Source: Hoyosella rhizosphaerae
Lineage (GTDB): Bacteria; Actinomycetota; Actinomycetes; Mycobacteriales; Mycobacteriaceae
Direction of reading: 5' to 3'
Length of the DNA stretch: 64,000 nt
Assembly: GCF_014643175.1 (NCBI RefSeq)
Contig: NZ_BMJH01000003.1
Span: 1 to 64,000, forward strand
Shown here: piece after piece, positions 59,026 to 64,000 of the stretch
Numbering within the stretch: position 1 is the stretch's first letter
How the letters are laid out: every line of letters starts with the position of its first letter
Notes under the pieces: model-generated
Database searches by the model: none
What the model was told of the DNA's origin: nothing
What the model saw: the letters and a program-made list of their open reading frames with translations, nothing else
Position numbers and translations under genes: made by a program

Positions 59026-59066
59026 AATAGGTGTGCCCCCGGCTAATAGCCGGGGGCACACCTATT
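59026..59066. terminator. bidirectional terminator between SDR and malic enzyme genes
   Basis: Perfect 19-bp stem (arms 59026-59044 and 59048-59066; AATAGGTG...CACCTATT outermost), loop AAT. It is flanked by convergent genes and has T residues on the plus side (TATTTG). Confidence 0.9.
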
Positions 59067-59077
59067 TGCCACAAAAA

Positions 59078-60256
59078 TCAGGCAACACCCTCATCACGGG
59101 CAGCCTGCGCAACTGCTGCTGCAACTGCGGGAGCAACTCGTGGGTCGAGTGGGCTCGGCACAATCTTGTCTACCGATACTTCGGGGCCCAAAACATCCAG
59201 AATTGCTGCTGCGGCAGCGAGTTTCATGCCCTCGGTGATCGCTTTTGCGCCTGCGTCGAGTGCACCGCGGAAGATGCCGGGGAACGCCAACACATTGTTG
59301 ATCTGGTTCGGGTAGTCGCTGCGTCCCGTCGCAACCACAGCGGCGTACTTGCTCGCCACATCTGGGTGGATCTCCGGGTCTGGATTCGACAGCGCAAAAA
59401 CAATCGACTGCGGAGCCATCGTGGCGATCAGCGACTCTGGCACCTTGCCCGCTGAAACACCGAGGAACACATCAGCACCGTCGAGTGCTTCTGCAACCCC
59501 GCCCTGTAGGCCTCGCGGGTTAGTCCGGGCAGCTAGGTCCTGCTTGACGCTGTTGAGGCCGTCACGCCCAGCTTCGACGATGCCCTGCGAGTCCAGCACA
59601 ACAACATCAGGTATTCCGGCAGCCAGAAGAATATTTGCGCACGCAACACCCGCGGCACCGGCACCCGCAATCACGATGCGCAGCGGTGCTAGTTCGCGGC
59701 CCAAAGCCTTCACCGCGCCGTTAAGGGCAGCAAGCACAACGATCGCTGTGCCGTGCTGGTCATCGTGGAAGACCGGGCAATCGAGGGCTTCCTGCGCCCG
59801 TCGTTCCACCTCAAAACAGCGAGGAGCTGAAATGTCCTCCAAGTTCACTGCACCGAATGTGGGGCGCAAACGCACCAATGTCTCGACGATCTCGTCGACG
59901 TCTTTGGTGTCGAGAACAATAGGGATCGCGTTGAGGCCCGCAAACGACTTGAAGAGTGCAGCTTTGCCTTCCATCACCGGCAGGGACGCGCGGGGGCCGA
60001 TATCGCCAAGGCCCAACACCGCGGTTCCGTCGCTGACGACAGCAACGAGTCTGCTTGTCCAGGTGTACTTCGACGTCAACGTCACATCAGCTGCAATCGC
60101 GCGACTAACCTGCGCAACTCCGGGGGTATAAGCAATAGAGAGGTCGCGCTGCGTGTCCAGGGGCGCAGTTAGTTCTACCGATAACTTGCCACCCTCGTGG
60201 CTGGCAAAGATTTCGGCTTCCGTGATGGGGCCCTTGTCAGCGTTCGCATTGGACAC
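59078..60256 (-). CDS. malic enzyme, NAD(P)-dependent
   Basis: Oxidative decarboxylation of malate to pyruvate. The 392-aa single-domain length fits the small bacterial/archaeal class. Motifs: AYTPGVAQVSRAI with the catalytic Tyr near residue 43, LPVMEGKAALFKSFAG, the metal-binding FHDDQHGTAIVVLAAL near 162-177, and the Rossmann loop IVIAGAGAAGVACANIL near 190. The GTG start has AGGAG 8 nt upstream. NAD versus NADP use cannot be settled from sequence. With kgd it connects the TCA cycle to pyruvate. Confidence 0.95.
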   Translation of the reverse strand: MSNANADKGPITEAEIFASHEGGKLSVELTAPLDTQRDLSIAYTPGVAQVSRAIAADVTLTSKYTWTSRLVAVVSDGTAVLGLGDIGPRASLPVMEGKAALFKSFAGLNAIPIVLDTKDVDEIVETLVRLRPTFGAVNLEDISAPRCFEVERRAQEALDCPVFHDDQHGTAIVVLAALNGAVKALGRELAPLRIVIAGAGAAGVACANILLAAGIPDVVVLDSQGIVEAGRDGLNSVKQDLAARTNPRGLQGGVAEALDGADVFLGVSAGKVPESLIATMAPQSIVFALSNPDPEIHPDVASKYAAVVATGRSDYPNQINNVLAFPGIFRGALDAGAKAITEGMKLAAAAAILDVLGPEVSVDKIVPSPLDPRVAPAVAAAVAQAARDEGVA

Positions 60257-60681
60257 GGTGAGTGCTCCTACATTGTCTCGACCACAAAGGTCGGTAGCGT
60301 TGCCGCGCCCAACAGTAAATACTGGCGCGCCAACAATATGGTCTATCAGACATTACCCGCCGCGGTGCATTCGGGTGCAGAGTCCCACCGGCTCATGTAG
60401 CCGCAGAAACCTCACACATAACTGCATCGTGCGGTGAAAAGATGTGTGCACAGGTGACGCACCACAGCCTGGATTCTCATTGAAGATCGCAACGAGTGGG
60501 CCTGGACCTCGGCGGCGCTACAGAAAACGCGCGGGGGTTTCCCGCCTTTTCCGTTCCGCCGTGGCCATCACACTTCCACCAGGGGCTGTGGCACCGGTTT
60601 CCGCGCCCACTAGTTTGCCACTGGTATAGAGATGCTTTCAACCTGCCAATGTTTACCTACGGCTCACCAAAACTGTGACGA
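60257..60681. other. 425-bp intergenic region upstream of malic enzyme gene
   Basis: No supported gene; small plus-strand frames inside it lack ribosome sites. It must hold the malic enzyme promoter (I see no strong pair). On the plus strand GCGGG-GGTTT-CCCGC (60531-60545) followed by CTTTT is a weak terminator-like hairpin. The left operon from 63117 ends at 60682. Confidence 0.4.
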
Positions 60682-61101
60682 CTAACTCCACCACTGGGTA
60701 AACAACACCACAGTGACAATTGTGAAAACAGCCACACTCCAGAAAATCGATCTCAAACCGCGCGTGCGATCCGCCGCTACCTGGCCAAATACTGCAAGCG
60801 ATGCACCAATCAGGTGCCACCACAAGGCCTCTGTTCCTGGTCCAGCGATCCCCCAGTCCGCCGCGAAGTGATTCACTAACGCCACCATCGCAGTGAGCAC
60901 GACAAGTCCAGCCGCGCACGCACCAGCGAGTCCGCGAAGGAATCGGATCGCGATGTTGTCGCGCCGCACAGGTTGCCGCGCCCATTCAGATTGCCTGCTA
61001 CGACTGCCGTAAGCGGCCGACGCGTAGCTTGAGGGGTTATCTGGGTGGACAGGGATCGGCTGCGTGTGGCGGTGAGTGGACCCATCACTGTGTGTCACCA
61101 A
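60682..61101 (-). CDS. small hypothetical membrane protein
   Basis: A 139-aa protein. The first 45 residues are polar with many His, Ser and Arg (SDGSTHRHTQPIPVHPDNPS). Three hydrophobic segments follow: GLAGACAAGLVVLTAMVALV, WWHLIGASLAVFGQVAA and IFWSVAVFTIVTVVLFTQWW. No known domain. It starts 15 nt after the PHP gene stop and is the last gene of the leftward operon. A conserved small membrane protein in this place is seen in related actinobacteria, to my recollection. Confidence 0.7.
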   Translation of the reverse strand: MVTHSDGSTHRHTQPIPVHPDNPSSYASAAYGSRSRQSEWARQPVRRDNIAIRFLRGLAGACAAGLVVLTAMVALVNHFAADWGIAGPGTEALWWHLIGASLAVFGQVAADRTRGLRSIFWSVAVFTIVTVVLFTQWWS

Positions 61102-61116
61102 CGCCCCCTTCGCCCG

Positions 61117-61974
61117 CTAACGCTGCACGACGGGCACGCCAGTCGCCAGACTTGTCAAGCGGTGAAAATCCTCAACGGCAGTTGTGTTCGCCCCGAGCGA
61201 CACCGTCTTGTTCGCACCATGATAGTCGGATGAACCAGTGGTGAAGAGGTTGTAGTCATCTGCGAGTTTGGTAAGAAGTCGACGGTCCGTCTCAGTGTGG
61301 TCTGGGTGCGCAGTTTCTAAACCAGCAATCGCACCAGATTGGGCGAGCGAGCGGACGTGATCGAGGTCGAGTAACCGGCCACGCGCCCGAGCCCGCGCGT
61401 GGGCTATCACGGCGACACCACCCGCCGCGCGAACCATTGCGGCCGCATCATCGAGCCACGCGTCGGCCATTCGTACGTAATACGGACCACGCGGGGACAA
61501 GTGGTGGGTGAAGGCTTCAGAAACAGTGTCAACAACACCGAGGTCGACGAGGGCTCGCGCGAGATGTGGCCGACCTACTACGTTGCCAGCATCAGCGAGG
61601 ATTTGATCAGGATCAATGCCGATCCCATCCGCTCTCATCCTCTCGGCCATTGCATGGATACGTGTTCGCCGAGATTGCTGAAGGCGTTGACGTTCCGCCG
61701 CAAACGCCTCATGTAGTGGGTCAAAGAGGTAGGCGAGCAAATGCACCGAGACTGGATACCCATCCTCGCCGTGTCCGAGGCAGGACACCTCCATCCCTCG
61801 AACCAACGCGAGCCCAGATGGTAGCGCCGCCACTGCGTCTTTCCACCCGGACGTTGTGTCGTGATCCGTGATGGCGACTACATCAAGACCGGCTTCTGCA
61901 GCCGCATGGATCAGTTCGGCTGGCGAATCGGTTCCATCGGATGCGGTGGAATGGGCGTGCAGATCGATACGCAT
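61117..61974 (-). CDS. PHP-domain phosphoesterase
   Basis: Metal-dependent phosphohydrolase of 285 aa with the polymerase-histidinol-phosphatase fold. The N-terminal motif RIDLHAHSTASDGTDSP gives the first metal-binding His pair; AITDHDTTSGW, the Glu in RGMEVSCLG, AVIAHARARAR and SSDYHGANKT supply the others. This set fits the TrpH/YciV-type group, which cleaves 3',5'-nucleotide bisphosphates or trims RNA ends; the precise substrate is inferred. The start is ATG 61974 (MRIDLHAH); an ATG three codons earlier is equal in likelihood, and the longer frame overlaps the SUFU gene. Confidence 0.88.
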   Translation of the reverse strand: MRIDLHAHSTASDGTDSPAELIHAAAEAGLDVVAITDHDTTSGWKDAVAALPSGLALVRGMEVSCLGHGEDGYPVSVHLLAYLFDPLHEAFAAERQRLQQSRRTRIHAMAERMRADGIGIDPDQILADAGNVVGRPHLARALVDLGVVDTVSEAFTHHLSPRGPYYVRMADAWLDDAAAMVRAAGGVAVIAHARARARGRLLDLDHVRSLAQSGAIAGLETAHPDHTETDRRLLTKLADDYNLFTTGSSDYHGANKTVSLGANTTAVEDFHRLTSLATGVPVVQR

Positions 61975-62030
61975 GAATGCCATTGTGCTCGCTTTTGCGC
62001 CTGCTCGGCTATACGGCTGATACTCAGCGG

Positions 62031-62624
62031 CTATACCGTACGGACTGCTGAGCGTCCGGGGTCGGTCGTGTCGATTTTGGCTTCCGCCCATGCCTCTCGA
62101 AGGGCATCAGCACCCTTGATGCGCATCCACGCTGCTTCAGTTGCGGTTATTGGCGCAGCATCGAAAAAGTCAACCGGCGAGTACGGCTCCGGGAGTTGCA
62201 GTGACGGGATGACGCTAGGACTGAGTAGAACCGCGGTAAAAGCAGCGCCCGGCCACAGGGGTTCCCCGAGGTCGATCAAAGCGTCAGCTCTGAGCACTAG
62301 CCCTTCCACGGACGGTGCTGCCGCAATGGTCGCAAGCGATCGCAGCACCGTGTCCGCGCCGCCTTTGACTGCAAGTACGAGTTCGGCCCGAGGCCCTTGT
62401 ACCGGGTCAGCGAGCATGTCCGAAGGGTCGCCCATCGGGTTGGTGCTGCATCCACACGTGACGTAATGCACCATCCGCGACTCTGACGGGCCGTAGCGGA
62501 GAACTTCCATTGGGTCGACCCCGAGGAATGTGACGGACGCTGCAGCAGGTTCGCCGCATCCGAGCGTTTCGGTGACGTGTGCTCGAACCTCTTTGGCGAT
62601 ATTCGGTGACGGCAACTCTGACAA
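62031..62624 (-). CDS. suppressor-of-fused (SUFU) domain protein
   Basis: A 197-aa cytoplasmic protein. VLRYGPSESRMVHYVTCGCS and the downstream AELVLAVKGGADTVLRSLAT match the pattern of bacterial SUFU-domain proteins, whose function is mostly unknown, with some acting as immunity proteins to contact-dependent toxins. Nothing nearby looks like a polymorphic toxin, so immunity is not suggested. The start is TTG 62624 with a weak AGAAAG upstream and 4 nt after the previous stop; an alternative start is not clear. It is part of the operon 63117 to 60682. Confidence 0.72.
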   Translation of the reverse strand: MSELPSPNIAKEVRAHVTETLGCGEPAAASVTFLGVDPMEVLRYGPSESRMVHYVTCGCSTNPMGDPSDMLADPVQGPRAELVLAVKGGADTVLRSLATIAAAPSVEGLVLRADALIDLGEPLWPGAAFTAVLLSPSVIPSLQLPEPYSPVDFFDAAPITATEAAWMRIKGADALREAWAEAKIDTTDPGRSAVRTV

Positions 62625-62628
62625 CTTT

Positions 62629-63117
62629 CTAGTGTGCGTGGGAGAGTTGGGCTAGAAGGTCGCGTCCCTGTTCGGCCGTGCGCGGATCGCACAAAACGTC
62701 GTAGCGACCGGCTACGAGTTGCATGGTCGACTGGAAGTCGCGCTGTCCTCGTGATGCGGCGTACTGCACGGACTGCATGATGACCCAAAACATCACACCA
62801 AATGTGATGCCGGTGAGGAGTGCACCGAGGATTTGTCCGGTGAAGATACCGATCAGCAGACCGATGAACACGCCTATCCAGGCGCCAGCAACAACGGCGC
62901 CGCCGATGACGCGGGGCCAGTTGAGGCGTCCAACAATTCGTTCGACCTGCATCAGGTCCACGCCCACGATGGTGACATCGCGAACGGGGAATTGATGGTC
63001 GGAGAGGTAGTCCACGGCCTTTTGCGCCTCTGCGTACGTGGGGTAAGAACCGATTGGCCATCCGGTGGGGGGTGTCGGAAGGCCTAGTGGTTTCGCACCG
63101 CCGATTGGTCTGGTCAT
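62629..63117 (-). CDS. general stress protein family (GSP17M/YflT-like) membrane protein
   Basis: A 162-aa protein, starting ATG 63117 (MTRPIGGAKPLGL) with AGGAG 8 nt upstream; the frame extends to 63141 without support. The N-terminal YflT-like segment is IGSYPTYAEAQKAVDYLSDH and DVTIVGVDLMQVERI (about 28-65), followed by two glycine-rich hydrophobic helices (VIGGAVVAGAWIGVFIGLLI, then ILGALLTGITFGVMFWVIM) and a C-terminal cytoplasmic segment. Stress role is by family name only. First gene of the leftward operon and divergent from the SRPBCC gene. Confidence 0.82.
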   Translation of the reverse strand: MTRPIGGAKPLGLPTPPTGWPIGSYPTYAEAQKAVDYLSDHQFPVRDVTIVGVDLMQVERIVGRLNWPRVIGGAVVAGAWIGVFIGLLIGIFTGQILGALLTGITFGVMFWVIMQSVQYAASRGQRDFQSTMQLVAGRYDVLCDPRTAEQGRDLLAQLSHAH

Positions 63118-63234
63118 TGACGCTCTCCTCGCAGGTCGCAACGGTGGTGTGTTCTCACCTACTTAACGCTATCAACATTGAGAAGGTGCCCGCATACGGC
63201 CGATTGTGACGGCCATCCCAGGCGTGCGTGACAT

Positions 63235-63262
63235 TGAGGAGCGGGATTCCGCGCCTAATGTA
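63235..63262 (+). promoter_or_regulatory. promoter of SRPBCC gene
   Basis: TTGAGG (63235-63240), 16-nt spacer, TAATGT (63257-63262), about 50 bp before the GTG start. Transcription would begin near 63269, giving a leader of about 44 nt with GGAAGGAA as ribosome site. Confidence 0.5.
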
Positions 63263-63312
63263 GGGTGATACACGCCGTCTCACATACACGAGTGTTCGTT
63301 GGAAGGAATGTT

Positions 63313-64000
63313 GTGCGCATGAAGATTCGCACTTTCGTTAGTCTCGCGCCAAGCACAGCCCGCGCTCTAGTTCAATCCATCCTGAGCACCACTCAACGCG
63401 GCGATTCACAGAGCGGCAGTTCGCATCACGCCGAACCAACCATGACATTCGAACGGGAATTCTCTCACCTCTTCGCAGAATCGACAGACGTCACGGCAAC
63501 ACCAGAAACCGTGATGACGCATGTCCTCGACTTTGCCAACTACGGCGACTGGTTCACCTTGCACAGTGGCTGGCCATCGCCCCCGCCCTCGTCACTGAGC
63601 GTCGGCGACACCTTTGAGCAGAACGCCCGCATCATGGGTACACCCGTCCGGCTCTCCTGGACTGTCACTACGCTGACCGATTTCAGCCTTGCGATTGAAG
63701 GAACCGGCCCCATGGGGGCTCACGCGGCAATAGGCATCACGGCAACACCCCACAACTCATCGGGAACTACCGTCACCGTTACCAACGGTTTCCACAGCGA
63801 CGCACTGAAAGGCCCCATGGGGGCAATCGTGTCTCGCGCCATGCGAACCGCCACCGTCGAGTCCCTGGCCAACTTCCGAACCGTCCTCGGCGATACCGAA
63901 GATGCCTCGGCGCTGCCAGCGCGCCCGAAACCGACAATCCCTCCCAAGCCCGAGCCCGTGCTCCACTTGCCCTCCGGCACAACGATCGACCCTTGGACCC
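63313..64000 (+). CDS. SRPBCC-family protein, Rv0910-type, cut by the window edge
   Basis: An open frame of 229 codons with no stop before the edge. GTG 63313 is preferred since GGAAGGAA lies 5-6 nt upstream; ATG 63319 is two codons later. After a polar segment of about 45 residues (QRGDSQSGSSHHAEP) comes an SRPBCC fold: FEREFSHLFAESTDVTATPE, VLDFANYGDWFTLHSGWPSP, GTPVRLSWTVTTLTDFSLAI, GTGPMGAHAAIGITATP and LKGPMGAIVSRAMR. The GTGPMG and KGPMGA blocks are typical of the actinobacterial family that includes Rv0910, annotated as a toxin of a type II pair; no antitoxin gene is in view. The C-terminus is Pro-rich. Confidence 0.75.
   Translation, partial: MRMKIRTFVSLAPSTARALVQSILSTTQRGDSQSGSSHHAEPTMTFEREFSHLFAESTDVTATPETVMTHVLDFANYGDWFTLHSGWPSPPPSSLSVGDTFEQNARIMGTPVRLSWTVTTLTDFSLAIEGTGPMGAHAAIGITATPHNSSGTTVTVTNGFHSDALKGPMGAIVSRAMRTATVESLANFRTVLGDTEDASALPARPKPTIPPKPEPVLHLPSGTTIDPWT

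Noticed and set aside
60444-60629. 61-codon plus-strand frame in the intergenic region before the malic enzyme gene
   Set aside because: No ribosome site, Arg/Pro-rich random composition, no promoter ahead of it.

Overview
The window is about 64 kb of a chromosome of a moderately high G+C actinobacterium of the mycolic-acid group (Mycobacteriales/Corynebacteriales). Three things point there: the leftward gene order argS-lysA-hom-thrC-thrB-rho-rpmE-prfA-prmC-sua5-wecA-atpI-like-atpBEFHAGDC-DUF2550, which follows the Mycobacterium tuberculosis Rv1292-Rv1312 order and ends beside PduO and MurA; a MurA with Asp in place of the catalytic Cys; and a 2-oxoglutarate decarboxylase/dehydrogenase (kgd/odhA) that carries an E2 catalytic domain fused in front of E1. 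I cannot name the genus from sequence alone. Almost all of it is ordinary core chromosome; I see no prophage, insertion sequence, CRISPR array or plasmid module.

Layout. 1-2500: murA, the divergent cobalamin adenosyltransferase gene, and a DUF2550 membrane protein. 2.5-10.5 kb: the complete F1Fo ATP synthase operon. 10.5-14.6 kb: wecA, glyA, sua5, prmC. 14.7-15.2 kb: a small secreted protein on the opposite strand. 15.3-19.4 kb: prfA, rpmE and rho, where Rho carries a repeat-rich disordered insert. 19.4-25.8 kb: argS-lysA-hom-thrC-thrB, all joined by 1-4 nt overlaps. 26-29 kb: DUF3105 and DUF305 membrane-anchored proteins, tRNA-Arg(CCG), an MFS exporter and a decayed pntB 3' remnant. 29-33 kb: an AT-rich accessory-looking stretch with two small unrecognised proteins, a large unrecognised protein and a CobW-type metallochaperone GTPase.

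33-38 kb holds cell-envelope proteins: three lipoproteins (DUF4349, AMIN-like and a 574-aa unknown) and a peptidase E. 37.9-41.6 kb holds a DEAD-box RNA helicase flanked by two paralogous unknown proteins. 41.7-48.1 kb holds a phosphoribosyltransferase, a patatin-like phospholipase, an EcsC-like protein, an enoyl-CoA hydratase divergent from an acyl-CoA dehydrogenase plus GNAT pair, and a CPWA-type glutathione-transferase-like reductase. 48.2-55.8 kb holds a fused two-module ABC exporter followed by kgd. 55.8-59.0 kb holds a TetR regulator divergent from a Baeyer-Villiger monooxygenase/SDR pair. 59-64 kb holds malic enzyme, a leftward stress/PHP/SUFU operon, and an SRPBCC gene that runs off the right edge.

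Functionally the window combines energy conversion (ATP synthase, kgd, malic enzyme), aspartate-family amino-acid synthesis, translation termination and transcription termination (prfA, prmC, rho), and envelope precursor synthesis (murA, wecA). The less explained parts are the 29-32.9 kb stretch, the paralog pair around the helicase, and the Rho pentapeptide repeats. Several start codons were moved inward from the longest open frame on the basis of ribosome binding sites, signal peptides or overlap with neighbours; each case is stated.
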